DNA of 64,000 nt, taken from Phytohabitans flavus (GTDB lineage Bacteria > Actinomycetota > Actinomycetes > Mycobacteriales > Micromonosporaceae). The stretch lies in the NCBI RefSeq assembly GCF_011764545.1, contig NZ_AP022870.1, forward strand, positions 8,934,001-8,998,000, given 5' to 3'. The notes under the pieces are model-generated. The model was not told the origin of the DNA. It saw only the letters and a list, made by a program, of their open reading frames with translations, and ran no database searches. Shown in pieces: positions 25,988 to 33,963 of the stretch (positions within the stretch are counted from its first letter, which is position 1; each line of letters starts with the position of its first letter). Position numbers and translations under genes: made by a program.

Positions 25988-27532
25988 ATGAACGGGGGAA
26001 ACGTGGGCAGATTCCGCAAGACGTCCGCCGGCGGCGTGGTCGCCGCGGCGGTCGCACTCGTCATGACAATCTCGGCCTCACCCGCACACGCGGACGATCC
26101 CGCGCCAGGTGCGGTCACCGGCCGGGTCGTCACCGAGGCCCCAGGAGCGGTCACGGTGAATCTCTTCACCACTGGAGGTGCCAGTGCCGGGCAGGTCCGG
26201 ACGGGCACCGACGGTTCGTACACCTTCCCGGCTGTACCGCCGGGGACCTACAAGATCCAGTACGGTTTCCTCGGCCGCTTCCAGTGGTCGCACCAAAAGC
26301 TCGGCTTCTCCGCCGCCGACGTTGTCGCGGTCACCTCCGGGCAGAGCACGACCGTGGTCGAGGAGACGATGCTGCTGCCCGGAGTCGTCGAGGTGGTCGC
26401 CACCGACGCGGTGTCCGGGGCACCCGTCGACGCGATCTGCGCCGGGACGTCTGAGTTCGGGCAGCAGTGCGGCGCCACCGGCGGCGTGCTGCGGCTGACC
26501 AACTTGGCGGCCGGACCGCACACGATCCAGGTCCGTTCGTCCGACGGCCTGCACGCCCGCGCGCAGGTCGCCGGCGTCTACGTGGTGCTCGGCCAGGCGA
26601 CCAGGGTCGAGGTGTCCCTCGCCCCGACCACCGCGATCAGCACGACCGTGGTGGACCGGGCCAGTGGCCAGCCGGTCTCCGACGTCTGCGTCCTGGCGCT
26701 GCCGATGGTCTTCCATGAAGTCGATGACGAGGCCTGCCAGTGGGGCGGCGACAACCGCACCGACGAGCACGGGCGAGTCACGATCGGCGAGCTGCCTGCG
26801 GCCGAGTACACGCTGCTGGCGGTGCCGGAGTTCGGTGAGCACGGCGTGCAGTGGGTCGGACGCAGGGGCGGCGTCGGGCGGCAGCACAACGCGTTGAAGA
26901 TCCAGGGCCAGGCCGGGGTCGCAAACACGGTGCCGGCGGTCAAGCTCGACCCGATGGCCTCGATCACCGGTGTCATCCGGGACGCGGCCACCGGCGAGCC
27001 GATTCTGGGCAACGGCTGTGCCTCGGTCGTCCCGGGGCTCGGGCGCTACTGCACCGACTTCGACGGCGTCTACACGATCCCGAACCTGGGGCCGTACGAC
27101 TGGCCGGTGCAGTTCTCGTACTACTACCCCCACGAGCCGTACGCCTCGATCTGGTCCGGTGGGGCGACCGACCGGCGGCAGGCCACTCCGGTCCGGGCCG
27201 GCACCGACGTCCCGGGGCAGGCCGACGCGGCCCTGGCCAAGACCGGGACCCGGCTGGAGATCCGCGCCACCACCGCGGATGGGCAGCCCTACAACCGCTG
27301 GCTCGCCGTACGGGTCTACAACGCCCGGACCGGTGACCTGATCAAGGAGTTCTCCGGCCAGAACACCCCCATCGACGGCATCGCCGACCAGCCGGTCCGG
27401 ATCTGGTACGTGCCGGAGTCGCCGTGGGCCGCCGGCTGGTACGGCGGCACCGACTTCGCCTCGGCCAAGTCGGTACGGCTTGAGGGCGGCGCGACGAAGC
27501 AGATCAAGTTGGTCCTGCCGGACCCAGCCTGA
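25988..27532 (+). CDS. Secreted carboxypeptidase-regulatory-like (CnaB-type) repeat protein
   Basis: About 514 residues with a signal peptide (VVAAAVALVMTISASPAHADD). The mature protein is a chain of prealbumin-like beta domains of the carboxypeptidase regulatory/CnaB type: GAVTGRVVTEAPGAVTVNLF with GTDGSYTFPAVPPGTYKIQYG, then SITGVIRDAATGEPILGNGC with FDGVYTIPNLGPYDWPVQF. Several cysteine pairs are present. No enzyme motif or sortase signal is seen. Start is uncertain: ATG 25988 is used; GTG 26003 has a closer GGGGGA Shine-Dalgarno, and an ATG lies near 25953. Probably an extracellular structural or binding protein; it may work with the divergent secreted protein. Confidence 0.7.
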   Translation: MNGGNVGRFRKTSAGGVVAAAVALVMTISASPAHADDPAPGAVTGRVVTEAPGAVTVNLFTTGGASAGQVRTGTDGSYTFPAVPPGTYKIQYGFLGRFQWSHQKLGFSAADVVAVTSGQSTTVVEETMLLPGVVEVVATDAVSGAPVDAICAGTSEFGQQCGATGGVLRLTNLAAGPHTIQVRSSDGLHARAQVAGVYVVLGQATRVEVSLAPTTAISTTVVDRASGQPVSDVCVLALPMVFHEVDDEACQWGGDNRTDEHGRVTIGELPAAEYTLLAVPEFGEHGVQWVGRRGGVGRQHNALKIQGQAGVANTVPAVKLDPMASITGVIRDAATGEPILGNGCASVVPGLGRYCTDFDGVYTIPNLGPYDWPVQFSYYYPHEPYASIWSGGATDRRQATPVRAGTDVPGQADAALAKTGTRLEIRATTADGQPYNRWLAVRVYNARTGDLIKEFSGQNTPIDGIADQPVRIWYVPESPWAAGWYGGTDFASAKSVRLEGGATKQIKLVLPDPA

Positions 27533-27554
27533 CCGGTCCTGCGGACGTTCTAAA

Positions 27555-27588
27555 CCGGGGCACCACCGCACGAGCGGTGGTGCCCCGG
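27555..27588. terminator. Perfect hairpin terminator between convergent genes
   Basis: A 15-bp perfect stem, CCGGGGCACCACCGC / GCGGTGGTGCCCCGG, with a 4-base loop ACGA, just after the secreted protein stop and before the end of the opposing ABC permease gene. Suitable for both strands. Confidence 0.85.
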
Positions 27589-27596
27589 CCGATTCT

Positions 27597-28565
27597 TCAG
27601 GCCAGGTCGCGGTGGCGGAAGGTGGCGAAGGCGCCGCCGACGATCGCGGCGAGCGTGATCGCGAAGACGGCGGCGGCGTGTATCCAGGTCAGCTCGTACT
27701 CGCGGCTACAGAGCGAGCCGAACCCGTTCGTGCACGCGAACTGGTCGTAGAAGGACGCGCGGCCGGCCATCCAGGCGCCGATGTAGCTGCTGAGCATGTA
27801 CCGCTCGGGGCGGCTCGCCTCGGTGACCTGGAAGACGATCCGGGCGCCGATCTCCCAGACGATCGCGTAGGTCGCGATCAGCCCGAGCGCCGCCGCGGTG
27901 TGCCGGCCGAGCGTGGCCGCGCCGAAGCCGATCGCCGCCGCGAAGAGCACAAGCCCTAAACCGCGCAGGACCGTCAGCACGAGGTCGCTCCAGAACTCCC
28001 CGTCGAGGTCGCCTGGCAAGCCGCCGATCTCGGCGAGGGCGTAGAACGCGCCGATGTAGAGGACGCTCGCGACGATCGAGAGGGCGAGCACCGCCGCCAG
28101 TACCGTGGCCAGCTTGGTGCCGAGCACGGTGATCCGCTGCGGCCGCCACAGCAGCAGGTTTGTCATGCCGCCCGAGGTCAGCTCCGCCCCGACGAACGAC
28201 GCCGCGATCAAGAAGGCGAACAACGCCAGGAACGCGATCATGAAGTAGACCAGGTCAAGGATCTCGTCGGAGAAGATGAAGACGCCGTAGAGGTAGTCCT
28301 CGATCCGCGGCTTTTGCTGCGCGTACGCGTCGCAGAAGCTCAGGTTGGGCGACCGCTGCTCGCAATTCTGCCGGAGCGGCTCGAGCTGTATCTCCGCGAC
28401 GCGGACCTCCTGCTCGGCCCGCTGTAGCTCCGCGGCCGTGGGCTTGTGTGTGCTGGCGACGGTGGTCGCCACCGTGACGCCGAACGCCGCGATCAGCAGT
28501 ACGGCCATCAGCTGGACGAACCGGCGAGCGAGCAGCCGGCTCAGCTCCGCGAGGGCGAGGTTCAC
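27597..28565 (-). CDS. ABC-2 type transporter permease
   Basis: A 322-residue membrane protein with six likely transmembrane segments: one near residues 17-38, a large loop rich in charged residues (40-95), then helices near 100, 150, 185, 210 and 295. The pattern (SFVGAELTSGGMTNLLLWRP) is typical of ABC-2 permeases of bacitracin/NatB type. The GTG start overlaps the stop of the ATPase gene (GTGA), so the two proteins are made together as a two-component exporter. Substrate unknown; such pairs often give resistance to peptides or export lipids. Confidence 0.82.
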   Translation of the reverse strand: MNLALAELSRLLARRFVQLMAVLLIAAFGVTVATTVASTHKPTAAELQRAEQEVRVAEIQLEPLRQNCEQRSPNLSFCDAYAQQKPRIEDYLYGVFIFSDEILDLVYFMIAFLALFAFLIAASFVGAELTSGGMTNLLLWRPQRITVLGTKLATVLAAVLALSIVASVLYIGAFYALAEIGGLPGDLDGEFWSDLVLTVLRGLGLVLFAAAIGFGAATLGRHTAAALGLIATYAIVWEIGARIVFQVTEASRPERYMLSSYIGAWMAGRASFYDQFACTNGFGSLCSREYELTWIHAAAVFAITLAAIVGGAFATFRHRDLA

Positions 28566-29545
28566 GGCTGTACTCCAAGGTCGATCGTGCCGGGCTGGAT
28601 CGCCTCGTCCACCTGCCTCGTCGGGACGGGCTCGGGCGCGCTGTTCGTGAGCTGGAGGAAGACGCTCTCGAGGTCAGGGGTGAGCGGGGTCAGCTCGGAC
28701 ACCCACATGCCGCGCTGCCCGAGCTGCTCGGCGATCCACGCCGCGTCGCCGACATCGGCGACCACGAGGTGGTCCTCTTTCCGGGTCACCGGCAGGCCGG
28801 CGGTGGTCAGCACGCCGGCGGCCCGGTCGAGGTCGGCGACCCGGACCCGGTACTCACCCTTGTCGAAGCCGGACAGGACCGCGGCGACCGGCCCGGTGGC
28901 GACCCGCTGGCCCCGCGAGATGATGGTCACGTGGTCGCAGATCAGCTCGATCTCGGCCAGGATGTGGCTGGAGACGAGCACCGTGATGCCGGCCGTGGAG
29001 AGCTCCCGCATCAGGTCGCGCATCTCCCGGATGCCGGCCGGGTCGAGGCCGTTGGCCGGCTCGTCGAGGATCAGCAGCTCGGGTTGCTTGAGCAGGGCGG
29101 ACGCCACGGCGAGGCGCTGCTTCATGCCCAGCGAGTACGCCTTGACCCGCTCGTTGCCCCGGTCGCGGAGCCCGACCTGGGTGAGCACCGCCTCCACCCG
29201 CTCGGCCGGCACGCCACCCGCGCGGGCCAGCAGCCGGAGGGTACGGCGGCCGGTGAAGTTGCCGAAGAACTGCGGGCTCTCCACGATCGCGCCCAGCCGC
29301 GGGGCGACCGCCGGCAACGCATCCGGCGCCGGGTGGCCGAGGATCGACATCCGCCCGTCGTCGGCGCGGACCAGGCCGAGCAGCGTACGCAAGGTGGTGG
29401 TCTTGCCTGACCCGTTGGGCCCCAGGAATCCATGGATTTGGCCCGCCTCGACCGTCATGTCGAAGCCGTTGAGCGCCACCCGCGCGCCGCCCCGCATCGT
29501 GCGGAACGTCTTGCGCAGCCCCTCGATATGGATGACGGCCGTCAT
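28562..29545 (-). CDS. ABC transporter ATP-binding protein (exporter type)
   Basis: A 327-residue ATPase: Walker A GPNGSGKTT at 42-50, signature YSLGMKQRLAVASAL near 135-150, Walker B ELLILDEPANGLDP near 155-168, and the switch histidine in VLVSSHIL. The C-terminal region (about 215-327) is the extension seen in BcrA/CcmA-like ATPases paired with ABC-2 permeases. The ATG at 29545 begins MTAVIHIEGL; the long open frame further upstream is a GC-rich artefact that would run over the divergent gene. It is translationally coupled to the permease gene. Confidence 0.88.
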   Translation of the reverse strand: MTAVIHIEGLRKTFRTMRGGARVALNGFDMTVEAGQIHGFLGPNGSGKTTTLRTLLGLVRADDGRMSILGHPAPDALPAVAPRLGAIVESPQFFGNFTGRRTLRLLARAGGVPAERVEAVLTQVGLRDRGNERVKAYSLGMKQRLAVASALLKQPELLILDEPANGLDPAGIREMRDLMRELSTAGITVLVSSHILAEIELICDHVTIISRGQRVATGPVAAVLSGFDKGEYRVRVADLDRAAGVLTTAGLPVTRKEDHLVVADVGDAAWIAEQLGQRGMWVSELTPLTPDLESVFLQLTNSAPEPVPTRQVDEAIQPGTIDLGVQP

Positions 29546-29614
29546 GTGCCAGAACCATACGGTGCTGGTCACATCCTTGGGGGGCCGGCAGGGCGAACAT
29601 GGTTGGATGGTTGC

Positions 29615-30409
29615 GTGGCCTCGTCCGAAGATCTCGTGGTTGACCTCGACAGCATCGGTGTCGTGCGCACCGGCTCGCACCTGGTGCAAGATCTCACGTG
29701 GAAGGTCGAGCTGGACGAACGGTGGGTCGTCCTCGGGCCGAACGGCGCCGGGAAGACCACACTCCTCAACATCGCCGCCGCCCGGCTGTACCCCAGCACC
29801 GGCACCGCCCGCGTGCTCGGCGAGCAGCTCGGCCGCACCGATGTCAACGAGCTGCGTACCCGCATCGGCATAGCCAGCGCGGCGTTGGCCGAGCGGATCC
29901 CCGGCGAGGAGCGGGTCGCCGACGTCGTGATGACCGCGTCGTGGGGCGTGGTCGGCCGGTGGCGCGAGCGGTACGAGTCGATGGACGAGGTGCGCGCCCG
30001 GGCGCTGCTGGAGCAGTTCGGGGTGGGCGGGCTGGCCGACCGGGCGTACGGGACGCTGTCCGAGGGCGAGCGCAAGCGGGTTCAGATCGCCCGCGCGCTC
30101 ATGACCGACCCCGAGCTGCTGCTGCTCGACGAGCCGGCGGCCGGGCTCGACCTGGGCGCCCGCGAGGACCTGGTGGCGCGGCTGGCCGAGCTGGCGTACG
30201 ACCCGGACGCCCCGGCACTCGTGCTCGTCACCCACCACGTCGAGGAGATCCCGCCCGGCTTCACGCACGCGCTTCTGCTCCGCGGCGGCGCGGTGGTGGC
30301 CCAGGGTCTGATCGACGACACCGTAACCGGGGAAAACCTGTCCAAGACGTTCGACGTGCCGCTGACGCTGGAGCGTTCGGGCTCGCGCTTCGCCGCGCGG
30401 GCTGCTTAG
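29615..30409 (+). CDS. Stand-alone ABC ATP-binding protein (ModF/YlmA-like)
   Basis: A 264-residue ATPase with Walker A GPNGAGKTT at 41-49, signature LSEGERKRVQIARALM, Walker B ELLLLDEPAAGLDLGARE and the switch His in VLVTHHVEEIPPGF. The wording around the H-loop (HHVEEIPPGFTHALLL) is characteristic of the widespread orphan ATPases related to ModF/YlmA, which have no dedicated permease. No permease is adjacent. GTG 29615 is preferred because GGATGG lies just upstream. Role unknown. Confidence 0.82.
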   Translation: MASSEDLVVDLDSIGVVRTGSHLVQDLTWKVELDERWVVLGPNGAGKTTLLNIAAARLYPSTGTARVLGEQLGRTDVNELRTRIGIASAALAERIPGEERVADVVMTASWGVVGRWRERYESMDEVRARALLEQFGVGGLADRAYGTLSEGERKRVQIARALMTDPELLLLDEPAAGLDLGAREDLVARLAELAYDPDAPALVLVTHHVEEIPPGFTHALLLRGGAVVAQGLIDDTVTGENLSKTFDVPLTLERSGSRFAARAA

Positions 30410-30417
30410 CTTCTCGT

Positions 30418-31317
30418 ATGCGTGCGCCTCGGGTGGTCGTGGCCGGCAGCGCCAACATGGATCTCGTGGCCACCGCGCCGGTGCTGCCCCGGCCCGGTGA
30501 GACGGTGCTCGGCAAGGACTTCGCGATGGTGCCCGGCGGCAAGGGTGCCAACCAGGCGATCGCGGCCGCCCGCGCGGGTGCCTCGTGTGCCTTCCTCGGT
30601 GCGATCGGCTCGGACTCCTTCGGCGTGACGCTCAAGGCCCGCCTCGCCGCGTCCGGAGTGGACAGTGCACATGCGAGGGTGGTGTACGGGTCGTCCGGCG
30701 TCGCGCTGGTCGTCGTCGACGGCGGGGGTGAGAACACCATCGTCGCCACACCGGGCGCCAACGCCGCGTTCACGTCGCTCACCGAGGCCGAGCTTTCGAC
30801 GGTACGCGGGGCGGACGTGCTCGTGGCCCAGCTGGAGATTCCGGTCGAGACGGTGACCGAGGCGGCGCTGGCGGCCCGGGCGGCGGGCGTGCGCGTGCTG
30901 CTGAACGCCGCACCCGCCCGCGTGCTCCCCGCCGAGCTGCTCGACGCGGTCGACCTGCTCGTGGTCAACGAGGGCGAGGCGCTGACGATCAGCGGGCGGG
31001 GGCGCGAGGACCGTGGGGCGTTGCTCTCCATGGTGCCGCGCGCGGTGGTCACGATGGGCGACGAGGGCGCCTGGTACGGGGACCGCGACGGCACGTCGGT
31101 GCACGTGCCCGCGTTCAAGGTGGACACGGTCGACTCGACGGCGGCGGGTGACGCGTTCAGCGGCGCGCTGGCGGTGGCCTGGGGCGAGGGCCGCGAGATG
31201 GTCGAGGCGGTGCGGTGGGCCTGCGCCGCCGGTGCCGCCTGCGCCCGCCACCTGGGTGCCTCGGTGTCGCTGCCCCAGCGCGCCGAGATAGACGCGCTCT
31301 TCGCCTCGGCGGCTTGA
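30418..31317 (+). CDS. PfkB-family carbohydrate kinase (ribokinase-like)
   Basis: A 299-residue sugar kinase. The N-terminal signature GSANMDLVATAPVLPRPGET and PGGKGANQAIAAARAG (about residues 39-54) are ribokinase-type; the C-terminal ATP/anion-hole motif reads DSTAAGDAFSGALA, where DTxGAGD is usual, keeping the catalytic aspartate. Expected reaction: ATP-dependent phosphorylation of ribose or a related sugar. It lacks transporter or regulator neighbours, so the sugar cannot be deduced. It begins nine bases after the ABC ATPase stop. Confidence 0.85.
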   Translation: MRAPRVVVAGSANMDLVATAPVLPRPGETVLGKDFAMVPGGKGANQAIAAARAGASCAFLGAIGSDSFGVTLKARLAASGVDSAHARVVYGSSGVALVVVDGGGENTIVATPGANAAFTSLTEAELSTVRGADVLVAQLEIPVETVTEAALAARAAGVRVLLNAAPARVLPAELLDAVDLLVVNEGEALTISGRGREDRGALLSMVPRAVVTMGDEGAWYGDRDGTSVHVPAFKVDTVDSTAAGDAFSGALAVAWGEGREMVEAVRWACAAGAACARHLGASVSLPQRAEIDALFASAA

Positions 31318-31339
31318 TCGGCTGAGGGATGCTGGAGTC

Positions 31340-31720
31340 ATGCTCCGCCTCATCCTCAACCTGCTGTGGCTGGTCTTCGGAAGCGGGATCGTGCTGGCCA
31401 TCGGCTATGGCCTGGCCGCGCTGATCTGCTTCGCCCTGATCGTCACCATCCCGTTCGGCGTCGCCTCACTGCGGCTGGCGTACTACTCGCTGTGGCCCTT
31501 CGGCCGGACGCTGGTCACCAGGCCAAGCGCCGGCCTCGCCTCGGGCATCGCCAACGTGCTGTGGGTGGTCGTCGCCGGCTGGTGGCTGGCCCTGGCCCAC
31601 ATCCTGGCCGGCATCGCCCAGTGCGTCACGGTCATCGGCATCCCGTTCGGCATCGCCAACTTCAAGCTGGTACCGGCCGCCTTCTGGCCGCTCGGCCGCG
31701 AGGTGGTCGACCTAGACTGA
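31340..31720 (+). CDS. yccF: YccF domain-containing membrane protein
   Basis: A 126-residue membrane protein with two similar halves, each ending in a hydrophobic segment followed by IPFGVASLRLAYYSLWPFGR or IPFGIANFKLVPAAFWPLGR. This internal duplication is the hallmark of the YccF (DUF307) family. Four transmembrane helices are expected. Function of the family is not established. Confidence 0.88.
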   Translation: MLRLILNLLWLVFGSGIVLAIGYGLAALICFALIVTIPFGVASLRLAYYSLWPFGRTLVTRPSAGLASGIANVLWVVVAGWWLALAHILAGIAQCVTVIGIPFGIANFKLVPAAFWPLGREVVDLD

Positions 31721-31741
31721 CCCACCCAGCCCGACGGTGGC

Positions 31742-31927
31742 TCAGGTCGGCGCGACCCAGTAGGTCTGCTTGTGGCCGCGCGCTTCCATGGTCGCCGCAA
31801 CGGCGTCCGCTTCCGCACGCGTGTCGTGGCGGGAGACCTCGTACTGGTTGCCGTTGTCATCCTGCCGCCACACGGTCCAAGACCGCGCCGCGCCAGCTCC
31901 CGACCCGCCCGTGCCTACGCCTTCCAC
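31742..31927 (-). CDS. Small SPOR-like protein
   Basis: A 61-residue protein, GTG start. After a Gly-rich 14-residue leader the sequence WTVWRQDDNGNQYEVSRHDT followed by RAEADAVAATMEARGHKQTYWV resembles one SPOR-like alpha/beta unit: two strands, a helix with an alanine face, and a closing strand. Short proteins of this kind are common in actinobacteria; whether this one binds denuded glycan like true SPOR domains is unknown. No signal peptide is visible. It is convergent with yccF. Confidence 0.6.
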   Translation of the reverse strand: MEGVGTGGSGAGAARSWTVWRQDDNGNQYEVSRHDTRAEADAVAATMEARGHKQTYWVAPT

Positions 31928-32010
31928 GCGACAAGGATCGCTCCCACCACCTGCACGCCGCTACCCGACCCTCGCTATCCACAATGGTGGCCGCAGATCA
32001 AATTCAGGAC

Positions 32011-32103
32011 AGAGACTTGAGCTACCGCGATGTCCGCGGTGGTCCAGACCGCTGCGGGAGCGGCGGTCTGGACCACCGCGGACATCGCGGTAGCTCAATC
32101 TCT
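32011..32103. repeat. Palindromic 3'-end repeat A, copy 2: perfect 36-bp stem-loop
   Basis: The arms 32017-32052 and 32063-32098 are perfectly complementary over 36 bp with a 10-base loop, and pairing extends by AGAGA/TCTCT beyond a one-base bulge. Each arm is the core of repeat A (GAGCTACCGCGATGTCCGCG, then GTGGTCCAGACCGC), so this copy is two cores in inverted orientation. It lies downstream of the DDAH gene on the minus strand and upstream of the SPOR-like gene. Confidence 0.9.
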
Positions 32104-32130
32104 ATTGTGGAGTCGGGGTGTGGACAGGGG

Positions 32131-32907
32131 CTAGTGCTGGGGGCCGGTGATGCCGGGGACCAGGACGCTCAGACAGGTTACGCAGCCTTCGAGCTTTTCG
32201 AACTCGCTCACGTCGACCACGACGGGGGTGAAGCCGAGGTCTTCTAGCAGCGAGGTGGTCTTCGGGGCGGAGGCGCTGATCATCACCTTGTCGCCGCCGA
32301 GGCAGACTACGTGGCAGCCGGCGTCCTCCTCGACCGTGCGGACCGCCGGGAAGATGCCGACGTCGACGAGTCCCGGCGAGGCGACCACGGTGCCGTCCGG
32401 CAGCGCGGTCACGGCCGACTTGAGGTGGAGCACGCGGCCGAGCGGTACGGCCACCACGCGGCGGTCGGCGAGCAGGCCACGCAGCTGGCGGATCGCCGCG
32501 CCGTTGGTGCGGCCGCCCTGCCCGACGTAGACGGTGTCGCCGATCTGGAGCACGTCGCCGCCGTCCAGCGTGCCGGGTGACGAGATCTTGTCGACCTCCA
32601 GGCCCACGGCGCGTACGGCCGACTCGGTGCCGGCCACCTCGGGGCGGCGCTGCTGCGCGCCGGGGCGGGCGAGGATGGCCCGCGACCCGCACACCACCAC
32701 CGTGTCCTCGACGAAGACGGAGTCGGGGCAGTGATCGGCGGGTACGACGTCCAGCACGCTCCAGCCGGCGTCGGCGAGGGCGGCACAGTACGCGTCGTGC
32801 TGGCGCCGGGCGAGGTCGACGTCCACAGTCGACCGTTCGATGTGGGTGACCAGCCCTTCGGCGAGGCGGCTGCTGGGCCGCCGCACGAGCGCGATGCCTC
32901 GGCTCAT
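32131..32907 (-). CDS. ddaH: Dimethylarginine dimethylaminohydrolase (DDAH)
   Basis: A 258-residue guanidino-group hydrolase of the amidinotransferase superfamily, expected to convert N-omega-methylated arginines to citrulline and methylamines. Visible residues are CPDSVFVEDTVVV, the catalytic His161 in RVLHLKSAV and the nucleophile Cys245 in EGCVTCLSVL. Start ATG 32907 (MSRGIALVRRP) has AGGAGG about 11 bases upstream; longer in-frame starts exist up to 32946. No arginine-metabolism partners are adjacent; arginine deiminase or a related hydrolase is the main alternative, but the length and C-terminal motif favour DDAH. Confidence 0.9.
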   Translation of the reverse strand: MSRGIALVRRPSSRLAEGLVTHIERSTVDVDLARRQHDAYCAALADAGWSVLDVVPADHCPDSVFVEDTVVVCGSRAILARPGAQQRRPEVAGTESAVRAVGLEVDKISSPGTLDGGDVLQIGDTVYVGQGGRTNGAAIRQLRGLLADRRVVAVPLGRVLHLKSAVTALPDGTVVASPGLVDVGIFPAVRTVEEDAGCHVVCLGGDKVMISASAPKTTSLLEDLGFTPVVVDVSEFEKLEGCVTCLSVLVPGITGPQH

Positions 32908-32966
32908 GGGATGTGGGACCTCCTGGATCATGGGGTTCCACATCATGTCATGTCCAGTGGGTGGAA

Positions 32967-33425
32967 TTACTCACTCTGCTCCAAGGCGCGCTGTAACGCG
33001 CGATAAATCTGCCCGAAACGCAACGCGTCATTCGTCCGGACGAGCAGGACGTCCATGCCGCGGCACTGCACCCAGATTTCGTGCACCGCCGAGCCGCGGT
33101 CGTATGACCGTTCGAGCGCCATGAGCGGAAACTCCGACAGCGGCGTGAACGTGAAGACAAGGCCGAGTAGGAACGCGAGCCCGACCAGCGTGAGGCCGAC
33201 CGCGCCGCTCCAGTCGGTGAGGATCCAGAGCACGCTGACCGCGACCGGCGCGGTGAGCAGCGTGACCAGCGCCCACCGTCCGGCGATCCGGCCACCCACG
33301 CGCAGGTCGCGCCGGGTACGCCGGTGCCACACATAAGAGAGATCAGAAAGCGGGTACGAGAGTCCGTACGCCTGCACCCACGACGACGTCACACGCACCG
33401 TATCGTCGCGATAGTAAAGGGTCAC
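32967..33425 (-). CDS. DUF6232-like membrane protein, paralogue 1
   Basis: About 152 residues. It begins VTLYYRDDTVRVTSSWVQAYG (a small N-terminal beta domain), has two hydrophobic segments in the middle (ALVTLLTAPVAVSVLWIL, then TLVGLAFLLGLVFTF) and ends EIWVQCRGMDVLLVRTNDALRF and GQIYRALQRALEQ. The GTG start is chosen by alignment with the paralogue immediately upstream, which shares the ending FGQIYRALQRALE. The two look like a recent tandem duplication with much divergence. I believe this is the DUF6232 family; function unknown. Confidence 0.7.
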   Translation of the reverse strand: MTLYYRDDTVRVTSSWVQAYGLSYPLSDLSYVWHRRTRRDLRVGGRIAGRWALVTLLTAPVAVSVLWILTDWSGAVGLTLVGLAFLLGLVFTFTPLSEFPLMALERSYDRGSAVHEIWVQCRGMDVLLVRTNDALRFGQIYRALQRALEQSE

Positions 33426-33481
33426 TCGCCAAGTGTTACCTATCCAGGACAGGTCGATTCCCACGAAAAGGAACGCGGACG

Positions 33482-33943
33482 CTACCTGACCGCGGAGCTC
33501 TCCAGGGCGCGCTGGAGAGCGCGATAGATCTGGCCGAAGCGCAGCGCGTCGCCGGTCTGCAACAGCAGCACCGGCTGGCCACGCCAGGTCGCCCAGATCT
33601 CCAGCGAGCGGGAGCCCCGCGCGTACGACCGGTCCATGCGCTCCAGCATCACGTCGGCGAGCGGGCCGACGCCGAGGCCGAGCAGGCACGACACGCCGAC
33701 GATGGCGATCGTCACGTCGAGCGAGGTGTGCAGGGTGAGCGCCACGGCGATGCCGATGCCGGCCGCCGCCAAGGGCCCGAGCAGCGCGATGCCGATGGCG
33801 CCCCGGCCGGCGACCGCGCGCCAGGAGCGGGCACCCTTGGCGTGCCACACCCGGGCCAGCTCGCCCAGCGGATACCGCCGGTCACCGACGCGGATGGCAT
33901 CCGACGTGACCTGCACCAACTTGTCGCTGTAGTACGTGACCAT
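33482..33943 (-). CDS. DUF6232-like membrane protein, paralogue 2
   Basis: A 153-residue protein beginning MVTYYSDKLVQVTSDAIRVG. It has a PH-like N-terminal strand set, two transmembrane segments (IGIALLGPLAAAGIGIAVAL, TIAIVGVSCLLGLGVGPLA) and the ending SLEIWATWRGQPVLLLQTG then DALRFGQIYRALQRALE. The last 17 residues are nearly identical to those of the downstream paralogue. It is transcribed away from the enoyl-CoA hydratase gene and probably in one unit with its paralogue. Function unknown; an inner-face membrane adaptor is plausible from the fold. Confidence 0.75.
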   Translation of the reverse strand: MVTYYSDKLVQVTSDAIRVGDRRYPLGELARVWHAKGARSWRAVAGRGAIGIALLGPLAAAGIGIAVALTLHTSLDVTIAIVGVSCLLGLGVGPLADVMLERMDRSYARGSRSLEIWATWRGQPVLLLQTGDALRFGQIYRALQRALESSAVR

Positions 33944-33963
33944 CGCCCAACTAGCCTAGCTGC

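Noticed and set aside
29546..30268. Upstream extension of the minus-strand ABC ATPase frame
   Set aside because: It runs antisense through the divergent ATPase gene; homology starts at MTAVIHIEGL.
32011..32103. CRISPR-like or attenuator hairpin
   Set aside because: Only one inverted pair with no array of spacers and no leader peptide; it matches the dispersed repeat family.
32131..32907. Linked arginine pathway with the arginase-like gene
   Set aside because: The genes are 22 kb apart with no shared neighbours or regulation visible.
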